A DNA stretch of 57,269 bases from Bacteroidota bacterium (GTDB taxonomy: Bacteria; Bacteroidota; Bacteroidia; Chitinophagales; JADIYW01), in the NCBI GenBank assembly GCA_028288625.1, contig JAQBNI010000114.1:1-57269 (forward strand), given 5' to 3'. The translations under genes were made by a program, and so were the position numbers. How positions within the stretch are numbered: position 1 is the stretch's first letter; every line of letters begins with the position of its first letter. This document shows, piece by piece, positions 43,501 through 53,133 of this stretch. A model generated the notes under the pieces. The model had not been told where the DNA came from, did no database searches, and saw only the letters and a list, made by a program, of their open reading frames with translations.

Positions 43501-45150
43501 TTATAAAATGAGATGTACGATGTAATACGTCAGCGCGGCGAGTAAGCCGCTGATTGGGATAGTTAATATCCACGCCCACAGCAGGTTAACTGTTACGCCC
43601 CATCGCACTGCACTTAATCGTTTCGTTGCGCCAACGCCGATGATCGAGCCGGTGATCGTATGTGTTGTAGATACGGGAATACCCATTTGCTCGGTTAAGA
43701 ACAGGGTTGTTGCACCGGCAGTCTCCGCGCATACGCCTTCGAGTGGCGTCACCTTGGTAATGCGCGTGCCCATGGTTTTTACAATTTTCCACCCGCCGGT
43801 CAGCGTACCCAAGCTGATCGCTGTATAGCAGGCAAGCGGCACCCAATCCGGCATCGATTTAATATCCAAAATAGTACCGTTCGCCACCAGCGCGGCAGCA
43901 ATAATTCCCATGACTTTTTGCGCGTCGTTGCCGCCGTGTCCAATGCTGAACGCAGCGGATGACAACAGTTGCAAGCGCTTGAACATATTCGCCTGCCGCG
44001 ATGCGGAAACTTCTTTTATTTTTTCCGTGTAGATAAACGACAAAATAAAAATCAACAGCATTGCTATCAATCCATATCGGATGATCTTGTTATCCGCCTT
44101 GCTTAATTCCTTCGCGATATCTTTTTTTACATCCACCTTCATCGCTTCCTTAAAATCAATTTTTTGAGATGCAGGAATAAGTTTTGTCGCCAACATATTT
44201 GCCATCATTTTATCATATCCGTCGATGCTGTAATTTTTTGTAAATTGTTTCAGAGAATCCACTGTCATCTGCACATCCTCATATTCATCGAGGCGTGTTG
44301 TGTCCCTCTTTGAAATGATCTTCAGCTGATCTACTTTAAAAAAGTTTTTTAGCTTTTCTTCCGCCTTGCTGTTTTGCGCATCTGTCATTGGGACGTGCGT
44401 AAAAATTTCGTTTGCTACATATTCCCCTCCATTCGCTTCGTAAGCGTGTACATAAGGCTTGCTTGCATCTGCATATGCAACAGCTTTTGCAAGTTTATCT
44501 TTTTTTGAAGGATCTTTTTCAACGTCAATTTTTAATTTATCGACCTTGAAAAATTTCTCAATGTTCTCATCCATTTTTACTTCCTGGAAATGACGGAAAC
44601 TGAACCAGAATACAACACACGTTGCTAATAAAATTGCGCATTTGATCCAGGTATTCCGAGCAATCGTAACGAATGTAAAGAACATCGCCATCACCATGCC
44701 GATGAGCGGTGCCAGTAAAATAAAGGAAATAGTTTTCAATACTTTTCCGCTGTCGATAATATCTTTTAGAGGCATATATCCTCCATGCTGTATGAACGCG
44801 TGCGCGATCGCTGCCCCTGCAAATCCCCCGATGAGCGTGTGTGAAGAGGAAGAAGGTATGCCATACCACCACGTCAATAAATTCCAGAAAATGGAAGCGA
44901 TCAGCCCGGAAAAAATAACGGGAAGTGTAATGAAATCTTTGTTCACGGTTTTAGCGATAGTATTCGCCACCGCGTGGTCCTTAAAAATTAAATATGCCAC
45001 AAAATTGAAGAACGCTGCCCACAATACTGCCTGGAACGGCGTTAAAACCTTGGTGGAGACGACTGTTGCAATGGAATTTGCCGCATCGTGGAAACCGTTT
45101 ATATAATCAAAAATTAAAGCTAAAAGAATAATTACTATTACAAAGGTCAT
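43501..45150 (-). CDS. pit: Inorganic phosphate transporter of the PiT family
   Basis: 549 aa low-affinity phosphate/cation symporter. Both inverted PiT signatures are present: FDYINGFHDAANSIATVVSTK (about 14-34) and SIGHGGNDAQKVMGIIAAAL. The ~8-10 helices are split by an unusually long soluble insert, residues ~187-356, with a repeated motif KFFKVDKLKIDVEKD (199-213) and NFFKVDQLKIISKRD (269-283). Bacterial Pit proteins are often ~420-500 aa, so the loop is the main extra. Co-transcribed with the DUF47 gene 30 bp upstream. Confidence 0.93.
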   Translation of the reverse strand: MTFVIVIILLALIFDYINGFHDAANSIATVVSTKVLTPFQAVLWAAFFNFVAYLIFKDHAVANTIAKTVNKDFITLPVIFSGLIASIFWNLLTWWYGIPSSSSHTLIGGFAGAAIAHAFIQHGGYMPLKDIIDSGKVLKTISFILLAPLIGMVMAMFFTFVTIARNTWIKCAILLATCVVFWFSFRHFQEVKMDENIEKFFKVDKLKIDVEKDPSKKDKLAKAVAYADASKPYVHAYEANGGEYVANEIFTHVPMTDAQNSKAEEKLKNFFKVDQLKIISKRDTTRLDEYEDVQMTVDSLKQFTKNYSIDGYDKMMANMLATKLIPASQKIDFKEAMKVDVKKDIAKELSKADNKIIRYGLIAMLLIFILSFIYTEKIKEVSASRQANMFKRLQLLSSAAFSIGHGGNDAQKVMGIIAAALVANGTILDIKSMPDWVPLACYTAISLGTLTGGWKIVKTMGTRITKVTPLEGVCAETAGATTLFLTEQMGIPVSTTHTITGSIIGVGATKRLSAVRWGVTVNLLWAWILTIPISGLLAALTYYIVHLIL

Positions 45151-45180
45151 AGTGATAGTTTTTGTTTTATGGTGTGCAGT

Positions 45181-45828
45181 TTATGCATATTTAATAACGA
45201 TGGATTCAATTGCGTTTGCTGCATCTTCGCATTTGTCAGTCGCCTTTTCCATCACCTGGTAAACTTCCTTCATCTTGATGACTTCTTTCGCATCAGGCTG
45301 CGTTTCAAATAAAATATGTACGCTCATATCATAAATATCATCTGCCTGGTTTTCGAGACTGTTTACTTTTACCAATGCAGCCTTTATCTTGTCAACGTTC
45401 TTCATATTGCGCAATTCAAACACCGCGAGCTTTACCGTTTCCACGCTTTCCTCGATACATTCTGCAAGCTTGTGTATCCCGGGATCATTAGGATTCACTT
45501 TATAAAAGTTGATCTTTTTCGCAGTGGCATAAATATAATCTGCAATATCGTCTAACGAAGACGCGAGGTAGTGAATATCTTCGCGGTCGAACGGTGTGAT
45601 GAAGTTTTTTCCCAGCTCTGTAAATATTTTATGCGTGAGATCGTCGTTCTTGTGTTCGAGATCTTCTACCTGGGAGATCAATGTTGCACGCTTGTCAAAA
45701 TCGTTTGTATGCACGATCTCCTTTAACAATTTTGCCATGACATTTACCGCCTCTGCGACTTCTTCAAAGAGACTGAAAAATATTTTGTCTTTGGGTTGGA
45801 AAAATTTTAAAATAGTTTGAAAAGGCAT
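45181..45828 (-). CDS. DUF47/PhoU-like Pit accessory protein
   Basis: 215 aa, all-helical PhoU-type fold: FFSLFEEVAEAVNVMAKLLKEIV, EDLEHKNDDLTHKIFTELGKNFITPFDREDIHYLASSLDDIADYIY, and a C-terminal MEKATDKCEDAANAIESIVIKYA with conserved ExxxD metal-binding motifs. DUF47 proteins pair with Pit transporters and modulate phosphate uptake. It precedes pit in the same operon. Confidence 0.92.
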   Translation of the reverse strand: MPFQTILKFFQPKDKIFFSLFEEVAEAVNVMAKLLKEIVHTNDFDKRATLISQVEDLEHKNDDLTHKIFTELGKNFITPFDREDIHYLASSLDDIADYIYATAKKINFYKVNPNDPGIHKLAECIEESVETVKLAVFELRNMKNVDKIKAALVKVNSLENQADDIYDMSVHILFETQPDAKEVIKMKEVYQVMEKATDKCEDAANAIESIVIKYA

Positions 45829-46071
45829 GTTGTTTATTTTAGTTTTTAAGAATGCTTATAGAATAGAATAAAATTTGAAGGAAAAATAAATTTCAGATTA
45901 TAGATGGGAGAGAAGAAATAAGAGCATGCGTTCATAGTAATTGGTGGGACAAATTTACGGATAATAGTGAAAGAATAACGAATATTTTAGGCATCCGGAA
46001 TGCTGCATGTTATTAATTAAATGAGATTGACACAGTAATAAATGAGAGAAATTAGCTATAACAAGTGAGAC

Positions 46072-46746
46072 CTACGGTTTTTGCTTCGCCGGCTTGGTAT
46101 GCTTTAGCACCTGAGCTTCGATGTGGAAGATGATCTCTTCTGCAATATTTTCGGACATATCGCCGAAGCGTTCCAGTTTTTTAATGATGGAAAAAAGAAA
46201 AAGATTAGTGCGGATCTTTTCAGGGTTTTTTTGTGAATGTTCAGCAATGAGCGTATTGCTTAAAATATTTATTTCATCTACAAGTTCATCCTGGTAAAAT
46301 ATTTTCCTGGCAACAGCAGTATCCTGGTTGCTGAATGCGTCGATTGCATTTTCCAGCATACTCAAACAGGTTTGAAACATTTCGTCTGTTCGTGCCTGCT
46401 TCATTAATTCAGGATCAAAACTTTCTTTCAGCTGCTTTATATATTTTGCTATGCTTACTGAAAGATCGCCCATTCTCTCAAGGTTATAATTTATACGTGA
46501 AACCGATAACACAAATCTCAGGTCAACTGCAACGGGATTATATAGAGCGATGATGTTTTCGCATTCCGCATCGATCAGCAATTCCAGTGCGTTCACACGA
46601 TTTTCTTTATGAATGATATCTTCAACTATAGTGAGATCATTTGTTTTTACTGCGGTATACGCGGAAGAGAACATGCTTTTCACCATTTCCATCATGGTGG
46701 TTAGATTCTCTCTCAATTGTGTTAATGCCGGAAGAAGATTGCTCAT
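46072..46746 (-). CDS. phoU: Phosphate signalling complex protein PhoU
   Basis: 224 aa with two three-helix PhoU repeats (about 5-95 and 105-205), including NRVNALELLIDAECENIIALYNPVAVDLRFVLSVSRINYNLERMGDLSVSI and LERFGDMSENIAEEIIF. Damps Pst transport and PhoR signalling when phosphate is plentiful. Last gene of the porin-pstSCAB-phoU series, 24 bp after pstB. No phoR/phoB pair is present in the window. Confidence 0.93.
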   Translation of the reverse strand: MSNLLPALTQLRENLTTMMEMVKSMFSSAYTAVKTNDLTIVEDIIHKENRVNALELLIDAECENIIALYNPVAVDLRFVLSVSRINYNLERMGDLSVSIAKYIKQLKESFDPELMKQARTDEMFQTCLSMLENAIDAFSNQDTAVARKIFYQDELVDEINILSNTLIAEHSQKNPEKIRTNLFLFSIIKKLERFGDMSENIAEEIIFHIEAQVLKHTKPAKQKP

Positions 46747-46770
46747 TTTATTTCTTTAATTTATCAAAAA

Positions 46771-47538
46771 TTATCCAAACCTGCCTGTAATATAATTTTG
46801 TGTGAGTTCTTTTTGAGGATTTGTAAACAGTGTTTGCGTTTTTTCAAACTCCACCATATCACCCAAATAAAAAAATGCGGTTTTATCGCTCACGCGCGCT
46901 GCCTGCTGCATGTTGTGTGTTACGATCACGATCGTATAATCTTTCTTTAAAACGGTGATGAGATCTTCGATCTTTGAAGTAGAGATCGGATCTAATGCAG
47001 ATGCAGGTTCATCCATTAATATTATAGAAGGTTTCACTGCAAGTGTTCGTGCAATACACAATCTTTGCTGTTGCCCGCCGGACAATTCCAATGCGGATTT
47101 ATTCAGGTCGTCCTTCACTTCATCCCATAAAGCGGCATCGCGCAAACATTTTTCCGCGGTTTCACGTAATGTCTTTTTATTATTTTCGCCCTGGATCCGC
47201 AAACCGTACACTACATTTTCAAAGATGGTTTTAGGAAACGGATTTGGTTTCTGAAAAACCATGCCCACTTCTTTTCTCAACTCTTCGACTTGTATCGATC
47301 TGTCATAAATTTCTTTATTGTTGATGATAATATCGCCTTCCTTTCTAAATGATTCGATGAAATCATTCATCCTGTTAAAGCAGCGGATAAATGTGGATTT
47401 GCCACAACCGGATGGACCGATAAAAGCAACAACAGAATTTTTTTCTATCGCGATATTGATATCCTTCAGCACGTGTTTTGTACCGTAGTACACATTTACA
47501 TTCTTTGCTTCGATGGCTATATTTTTTTCGTTTGTCAT
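46771..47538 (-). CDS. pstB: Phosphate ABC transporter ATP-binding protein
   Basis: 255 aa ABC ATPase. Walker [11 protein letters not shown]-loop [10 protein letters not shown], signature LSGGQQQRL, Walker [13 protein letters not shown], and H-loop [17 protein letters not shown] and the KPNPFPKTI region are typical of PstB. 27 bp after pstA. Confidence 0.97.
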   Translation of the reverse strand: MTNEKNIAIEAKNVNVYYGTKHVLKDINIAIEKNSVVAFIGPSGCGKSTFIRCFNRMNDFIESFRKEGDIIINNKEIYDRSIQVEELRKEVGMVFQKPNPFPKTIFENVVYGLRIQGENNKKTLRETAEKCLRDAALWDEVKDDLNKSALELSGGQQQRLCIARTLAVKPSIILMDEPASALDPISTSKIEDLITVLKKDYTIVIVTHNMQQAARVSDKTAFFYLGDMVEFEKTQTLFTNPQKELTQNYITGRFG

Positions 47539-47565
47539 TTCTTTTCTAAATTATTTCTCATCACT

Positions 47566-48420
47566 TTACCATTTCACTTTTTGCTGCCATTTGTTTCTTA
47601 AAAAAACTGCGAAGCCGTTTAATATAAAAGTGATCACGAGCAGCACAATAATTGCAGCTGCCGCATTTACGGTAAATTCTTTTTGCGGACGCGAGACCCA
47701 GTTGAAAATTTGCATCGGCAGCACTGAAAAATTATCGAACGGCGATTTTGGAACAAATGGAACATAAGCCAATGCGCCCACAACAATCAACGGCGCCGTT
47801 TCGCCTATAGCTCGCGCCAATGCAAGGATCATACCGGTCAATATTCCGCCGGCTGATGCGGGCAATACCTGTGTGCGGATCACCTGCCATTTTGTAGCGC
47901 CTAATCCGTAAGCGGCTTCGCGAATAGTTTTTGGAACTGCTTTCAATGCTTCACGCGTTGACACAATAATGATCGGCAGGATCAGCAATGCGAGCGTTAA
48001 TGCGCCGGCTAAAATAACCGGACCGAATTTTAATGCATGTACAAAAATTCCCAATCCAAGTAATCCATAAATAATAGAAGGTACTCCTGCTAAATTTGAA
48101 ATATTAATTTCTATAAATCCCCCGAGTTTATTTTTCTTTCCATATTCTTCTAAATACACAGCAGCACCAATCCCCACAGGTATTGCAAAAAGAGCGGTTA
48201 ATCCGAATATCCATAAAGTACCTGACAGCGCTGAAAGTATGCCCGCTTTTGCGGCAAACCTCGACGGAAGACTGGATAAAAATTGAAAGTTTAAACGTGT
48301 AACGCCCTTGATGAGGATCGATCCCAAAAGAATAATTAATACGAAAACGCCAAAACACGTCGCCAGCAATCCCGTTATCCGGAATGCTTTATCAATGCGT
48401 CTGTTTCTTTTGTTTGCCAT
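47566..48420 (-). CDS. pstA: Phosphate ABC transporter permease PstA
   Basis: 284 aa, six membrane helices, with the EAA-loop STREALKAVPKTIREAAYGLGATKWQVI and IGETAPLIVVGAL. Its ATG shares a base with the pstC stop (TAATG), typical coupling of the two permease halves. Confidence 0.96.
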   Translation of the reverse strand: MANKRNRRIDKAFRITGLLATCFGVFVLIILLGSILIKGVTRLNFQFLSSLPSRFAAKAGILSALSGTLWIFGLTALFAIPVGIGAAVYLEEYGKKNKLGGFIEINISNLAGVPSIIYGLLGLGIFVHALKFGPVILAGALTLALLILPIIIVSTREALKAVPKTIREAAYGLGATKWQVIRTQVLPASAGGILTGMILALARAIGETAPLIVVGALAYVPFVPKSPFDNFSVLPMQIFNWVSRPQKEFTVNAAAAIIVLLVITFILNGFAVFLRNKWQQKVKW

Positions 48421-49295
48421 TATTCGTATTGCTGTTTAAAACGTTTCCTTACAAAGTGACTAACGTTATTCAGTAAAAAAGTAAAAATAAATAAGGTGAT
48501 GCCCGCCGCAAAGATCGTTCGATATTCTACTGAGCCATTTACTACATCCCCAGAACTTACCTGCACAATATATGTAGTGATGGTTTCAATCGGCACTAAA
48601 GGATTTGCCGTTAAGCGCGGTTGCTGACCGGCAGCTATAGCTACGATCATCGTTTCTCCCACCGCTCTTGATATTGCCAGAATAAAAGAAACAATTATAC
48701 CTGAAGATGCAGCTGGAACAAGCACTCGGAACGAAGTCTGGAATTTTGTAGCGCCCATTCCGTACGATGCTTCGCGCAATGATTTCGGAACGGCGTACAA
48801 TGCATCTTCACTTAAAGAAGAAACTAACGGGATGATCATCACACCCATCACCAACCCTGCTGACAATGCATTGAAACCGGAGATTTCCGGAAACAACAAT
48901 TTTAAAAATGGCGTAACCACCATCAATGCAAAAAATCCGTACACGACTGTTGGAATAGCTGCGAGTATTTCTAATACCGGTTTCAGGTAATTCCGCACTG
49001 TTTTATGTGCGTATTCGTTGAGATATACTGCGATGATAATTCCCAACGGCAACGCCACAACCATTGCAATTGCTGAGGTGAGCAGTGTACCTGACAACAA
49101 TGCCATGATGCCGTATTGCTTGTCGGCGAACAACGGCGTCCATTCTTTATCGGTTATAAATCTCACAATGGAAACTTCCTTAAAGAACCGGTAGCTTTCT
49201 GAAAATAAAATATAAACAATACCAAACGTGGTAAGCACTGTGATAAATGCACAGAAGCCCAGCAGCATTTCAATTATTTTTTCTTTTATTTTCAT
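48420..49295 (-). CDS. pstC: Phosphate ABC transporter permease PstC
   Basis: 291 aa, six membrane helices. EAA-loop LSEDALYAVPKSLREASYGMGATKFQ and SRAVGETMIVAIAAGQQP mark PstC. A substrate-facing periplasmic loop follows helix 1. A perfect 24-bp palindrome separates it from pstS upstream. Confidence 0.96.
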   Translation of the reverse strand: MKIKEKIIEMLLGFCAFITVLTTFGIVYILFSESYRFFKEVSIVRFITDKEWTPLFADKQYGIMALLSGTLLTSAIAMVVALPLGIIIAVYLNEYAHKTVRNYLKPVLEILAAIPTVVYGFFALMVVTPFLKLLFPEISGFNALSAGLVMGVMIIPLVSSLSEDALYAVPKSLREASYGMGATKFQTSFRVLVPAASSGIIVSFILAISRAVGETMIVAIAAGQQPRLTANPLVPIETITTYIVQVSSGDVVNGSVEYRTIFAAGITLFIFTFLLNNVSHFVRKRFKQQYE

Positions 49296-49308
49296 TTACA
49301 TTATTATA

Positions 49309-49332
49309 ACAGCAAGGAAATTTCCTTGCTGT
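49309..49332. promoter_or_regulatory. Palindrome between pstS and pstC
   Basis: Perfect inverted repeat ACAGCAAGGAAA/TTTCCTTGCTGT with no T-run after it. In an operon this can stabilise the upstream pstS message 3' end so that the binding protein is made in excess over the permease. It lacks the features of a full terminator. Confidence 0.6.
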
Positions 49333-49346
49333 ATTTATCTTATTAA

Positions 49347-50282
49347 TTATTTTGTTGCGTCTTCAAATACTTTTTGTGTTTTCGCATATTCATCATCATG
49401 AAGCGGTATATAACCAACATCACCGACAATACTTTTTACATTATCGATATAATATTTCACGAATGCTTTTACACCCGGCTTCGCGAACGATGCCTTGTTA
49501 ACGTAAATAAATAAAGGGCGAGACAGCGGCTTGTATGTTCCGTTCATCACCGTTTCTTTTGAAGGTGCAATGCCGTTTACTTTTACATTCTTCAGTTTAT
49601 CCTTATTATTTTCAAAATATGCAAGACCAAAATATCCCAATGCATTTTTATCTCCTGCAACTCCCTGTACAAGTACATTATCATCTTCGGAAGCTGTATA
49701 ATCACCTCGCGATTTTCCTTTTGCGCCAACAATTTCTTCTGTGAAATAATCGAACGTACCTGACGCAGTTCCCGGTCCGAATAAATGTACTTCCTCTGCA
49801 GACCATGCAGCATTTACCTGGTTCCATTTTTTTACTTTTCCCTGCGCTTCCGGTTCCCAGAGTTTTTTCAATTCTTCTGTTGTAATGTTATCAAGGAATT
49901 TGTTTGCAGGATTTACGACAATACACAAGCCGTCAAAAGCGATCTTCAATTCAACATAATCGATCTTGTTTGCTTTTGCGAGAGAATCTTCAGCCGGTTT
50001 AATTGTACGCGAAGCATCGCAGATATCAATCTCACCCACGGTAAATTTTTTCATTCCGCCGCCGGTGCCTGATTCACCTGCAGTTACTTTTACATCCGGC
50101 TGTTCTTTGCGGTATTCTTCCGCAATAGCTTCGGTGATCGGGTACACCGTACTTGAGCCATCAATTTTAACTTCACCTTTTTCTTTTTCAGCGCTTCCGG
50201 TGTCCGTAGTGCTGCTGTTCTTGCATGCAGTAAATCCTATGATCACTGCTGCTATCCATCCGATAATTTTTGTCTTTTTCAT
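49347..50282 (-). CDS. pstS: Phosphate-binding protein PstS (lipoprotein)
   Basis: 311 aa. Signal peptide II with GFTAC lipobox (Cys20), linker, then a type II periplasmic binding protein: DGSSTVYPITEAIAEEY, the phosphate-binding ESGTGGGMKKF, DICDASRTIKP, PGTASGTFDYF and GVAGDKNALGYFGLAYF. Captures phosphate for PstCAB. Follows the porin gene by 31 bp. Confidence 0.96.
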   Translation of the reverse strand: MKKTKIIGWIAAVIIGFTACKNSSTTDTGSAEKEKGEVKIDGSSTVYPITEAIAEEYRKEQPDVKVTAGESGTGGGMKKFTVGEIDICDASRTIKPAEDSLAKANKIDYVELKIAFDGLCIVVNPANKFLDNITTEELKKLWEPEAQGKVKKWNQVNAAWSAEEVHLFGPGTASGTFDYFTEEIVGAKGKSRGDYTASEDDNVLVQGVAGDKNALGYFGLAYFENNKDKLKNVKVNGIAPSKETVMNGTYKPLSRPLFIYVNKASFAKPGVKAFVKYYIDNVKSIVGDVGYIPLHDDEYAKTQKVFEDATK

Positions 50283-50313
50283 GTTGTTTAATTTAATTTC
50301 TGTTTTAATATTT

Positions 50314-51465
50314 TTAAATCACTATTTGAACCTGTAATCGCCATAAGCCGCTTTTCTTCTTCGTTACTTTGTCATCGATCAGTGTATAATCCGTTTGAAT
50401 TTTCAGGCTATGCGCGTAAATGTATTTTGAGAAACCGAATGTATACTCATTCGTTGTTCCGATATTTCCTTTCTTCCCGGGAAAGCTTCGTGTGAAACGA
50501 AATGCAGTTTCATAATTCTTTTTAAAATTATAACCTCCTGCAATCCAGAACGACTGACCTGTTACATATTTAAATCTCGTGGTGTTATCTTTTACAAAGC
50601 GGTTTGCATATTCCCCCGATAAGGACACTCCTTTTATTTTGAAATTCAAGTCCGCAAAAATCGTTTGAATATTTCTTTGAAAAGTATCTATGACTGCATC
50701 TCCGCCGAGTTGACCCTTCGTAGTTCCTGCTTTGTTGTTGAAATCGTAAGCGACTGCAAATGCGAGCTTTGGTTTTTGTTCTCTCACAAGATCGCCGTAA
50801 GAATAATCACCCTTGTTTGTAAACTCTCCTAACGGCTGCAACTCTGCACGAAATGTATAATCAAAGTGCTGCCAGCTTGCGGTTACAAAATTTCTTCCTT
50901 CACCTGTTGCCATACTTGCAGTTGGCTTAAATATTACTTTGTTTCCAATTTTTCCCTGCAACTGCAATCCAAAATCGCGATCTAATTTGAACAGGCTTGC
51001 AGTTGTGCTCCTGTCGACAAACTGCAAATAATTATCCGATGTCATTTCTTCCCTGTTACCCGGTAATTTTCCCTGACCGAATTGAATTGCAAATTGTTTC
51101 ACCGGGCTGTATCTCAGGAATCCATCATATACAATTCCGGCTTTAATATCTGCCGGAGAAAATCCAAGCTGAATGACATATTCTAACTTTGGCGTAAATG
51201 CAAATCCTTTGAATGACAAGCGCAGCCTTCTCACTTGTGCTGTAGTCTGCGGTTTCAAACTTTTATCAAATACCTTGAAAACATCCAGCCTGTTTTGCAT
51301 GAAAAGTGAAATGTTCATCGAAACGGTGGAATCTTCATTTGTTACAGTAAATCCTTTTCCAAGTTTAAATGAAAGCTGTGGAGTTCCTGCGTACATTTTT
51401 TGTTGACTTAAAAAAAAGAGTACTGCGCAAAGCAACAACGTCTTGATTAAAAATATTTTTTTCAT
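50314..51465 (-). CDS. OprP/OprO-like phosphate-selective porin
   Basis: 383 aa outer-membrane protein. Signal peptide ends near MYAG; the rest alternates as beta strands with an aromatic girdle and ends with the C-terminal strand WRLQVQIVI. The FKGFAFTPKLEYVIQLGFSPAD and QFAIQFGQGKLPGNREEMTSDNYLQFVDRST blocks are typical of the Porin_O_P family. First gene of the pst operon, consistent with supply of phosphate to PstS. Confidence 0.9.
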   Translation of the reverse strand: MKKIFLIKTLLLCAVLFFLSQQKMYAGTPQLSFKLGKGFTVTNEDSTVSMNISLFMQNRLDVFKVFDKSLKPQTTAQVRRLRLSFKGFAFTPKLEYVIQLGFSPADIKAGIVYDGFLRYSPVKQFAIQFGQGKLPGNREEMTSDNYLQFVDRSTTASLFKLDRDFGLQLQGKIGNKVIFKPTASMATGEGRNFVTASWQHFDYTFRAELQPLGEFTNKGDYSYGDLVREQKPKLAFAVAYDFNNKAGTTKGQLGGDAVIDTFQRNIQTIFADLNFKIKGVSLSGEYANRFVKDNTTRFKYVTGQSFWIAGGYNFKKNYETAFRFTRSFPGKKGNIGTTNEYTFGFSKYIYAHSLKIQTDYTLIDDKVTKKKSGLWRLQVQIVI

Positions 51466-51879
51466 CTGTGTGTGTTTTATTTTGGTGTGTGTGAAAACCT
51501 GATTGGTGTGTTGTAAGCGTTAAAGTTGAATTGCCTTGAAGCGCTTTAGAAGTAAGTAAGATGTAATTCGTGTGTGTATCAAAATTCATCGATGCAAAGT
51601 TGGATAAAACTTTACCACGATTTACACATGCGAAATGTCGCATAGTTGTTCACAATAAAAAACGGCAATATGATTCTATTGTTAAGTAGCTAATTAACAG
51701 CGTTTTGAGAGGAGAAGTTTGAACAAACCAAATCGAATCTTCATGTTGGAGTGAATGTTGTTCACCAAAAATTCACAGAAAGAATAGGATAAAAACTTAA
51801 AGTAATTTTTGCTGTGGAAAAGGTAAAATTAAGGCAATCTTTTGATTCACTCTCATTCTCACTTTCCATTTCACTTTTA
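51466..51879. other. Promoter region of the porin-pst operon
   Basis: No gene. Nearest the porin is a GTGTGTG-rich run (51468-51515). A dyad ATGCGA/TCGCAT with 4-nt loop at 51628-51643, and two TTGTTCAC copies (51646-51653, 51759-51766), are candidate regulator sites for phosphate control. I see no clear Pho box with the E. coli spacing. Confidence 0.35.
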
Positions 51880-52065
51880 TTAAGAAGATTTCTTAGGAGG
51901 ACGTTTATCTTTCAATTTTTTATCATCAGTTTTCTCATTTAAAAACTCATTCAGCTTATCAATCGGGAAAGTTGATTTAATTTCTCCGAATTCATTTACA
52001 GAAATGGAAAACCCTTCCAGTTCTTTATGCAATTTCGGCTTGTCTGATTTTTTCTTCTTGCTCAC
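51880..52065 (-). CDS. Small Lys-rich protein conserved in Bacteroidota
   Basis: 61 aa from a GTG at 52065. Lys-rich ends flank a middle FSISVNEFGEIKSTFPIDKLNEFLN that reads like a small folded unit. Divergent from meaB, which also starts with GTG 69 bp away. Function unknown; I recall similar proteins beside other Bacteroidota housekeeping genes but cannot place it. Confidence 0.6.
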   Translation of the reverse strand: MSKKKKSDKPKLHKELEGFSISVNEFGEIKSTFPIDKLNEFLNEKTDDKKLKDKRPPKKSS

Positions 52066-52134
52066 GTTAGTTATTATATATCGAAATTACTATTCCCCTG
52101 CCATATTCTACCAATATTTTTTATAAATTTAATC

Positions 52135-53133
52135 GTGCAACAAAAATCAATTCCCTCCGCAGACTATTACATTAACGGCATCCTGAACAAAGACCGTATC
52201 ATTTTAAGTAAAGCCATCACCGTTATTGAAAGCACTAAGCCGGAAGATGAATCGCTGGCGGAAAAAATTGTACATGCCTGCCTGCAAACAGAAAATATCA
52301 GCAAGCGCATTGCGATCACCGGAGCTCCCGGTGCCGGAAAAAGTACGTTTATAAATGCATTTGGAAAATTATTGCTGGATGAAAAAAAATCGCTTGCAGT
52401 TTTAGCGGTAGATCCTTCAAGCACGATCAGCAGGGGAAGTATTTTAGGTGATAAGACGCGCATGGAGGATCTCGTGAATGATCAGAATGCTTTTATTCGT
52501 CCTACCGCGAACAGCAGTAATCCCGGCGGCGTGGCGCGCAACACGCGGGAAAGTATTTTGCTGTGCGAAGCATTTGGCTTTGATTATATTTTTATTGAAA
52601 CGGTGGGCGTCGGGCAATCGGAAACGATGGTGAAGAATATGTCGGACCTGTTTTTGTTATTGCTGCTGCCGAATTCAGGCGATGAGTTGCAGGGCATCAA
52701 GCGCGGCATTATGGAAATGGCGGATATTATTCTCATTAATAAATCCGAAAAAGAAAATGCGGTTGCTGCGAAAACTGCTGCAGCACAAGTAAAGCTCGCC
52801 TTGCATTTGTATGCGTCAGATGAAAAAGAAATGACGGAAGTACTCAATATTTCTTCCACGGAAAAAACAGGCTTGACCGATTTAAAAAATATTATTGATT
52901 TGCGTTTTTTAAAAATGGAAACCACCGGTTACTTAACGAGTAACAGGAAGGAGCAGGAATTAAAATGGCTGGATGATACGCTGATGTCTTTTATAAAAGA
53001 TCACTTAAATAAAGATGAGCGGATAAAAACATTTCGCGCGGAACTGGAACAAAAAATACGAGCATACGAGATCGATGCGTATCACGCGGCAAAATTATTA
53101 GTGCAAAAATTATGGGGAAAAGATATTACTTAA
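52135..53133 (+). CDS. meaB: Methylmalonyl-CoA mutase-associated GTPase MeaB
   Basis: 332 aa G3E-family GTPase guarding cobalamin loading of methylmalonyl-CoA mutase. Walker A TGAPGAGKST, VLAVDPSSTISRGSILGDKTRM, FIETVGVGQSE, LLLPNSGDELQGIKRGIMEMADIILINKSE (base recognition NKxE-like). C-terminal helix pair for dimerisation is present. Starts with GTG. The last 8 bases overlap the convergent gene. No mutase genes in the window. Confidence 0.94.
   Translation: MQQKSIPSADYYINGILNKDRIILSKAITVIESTKPEDESLAEKIVHACLQTENISKRIAITGAPGAGKSTFINAFGKLLLDEKKSLAVLAVDPSSTISRGSILGDKTRMEDLVNDQNAFIRPTANSSNPGGVARNTRESILLCEAFGFDYIFIETVGVGQSETMVKNMSDLFLLLLLPNSGDELQGIKRGIMEMADIILINKSEKENAVAAKTAAAQVKLALHLYASDEKEMTEVLNISSTEKTGLTDLKNIIDLRFLKMETTGYLTSNRKEQELKWLDDTLMSFIKDHLNKDERIKTFRAELEQKIRAYEIDAYHAAKLLVQKLWGKDIT

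Noticed and set aside
51365-51643. 92-codon minus-strand frame covering the porin upstream region
   Set aside because: It overlaps the porin signal peptide in another frame and is Thr/His-rich because of the GTGTG repeats.
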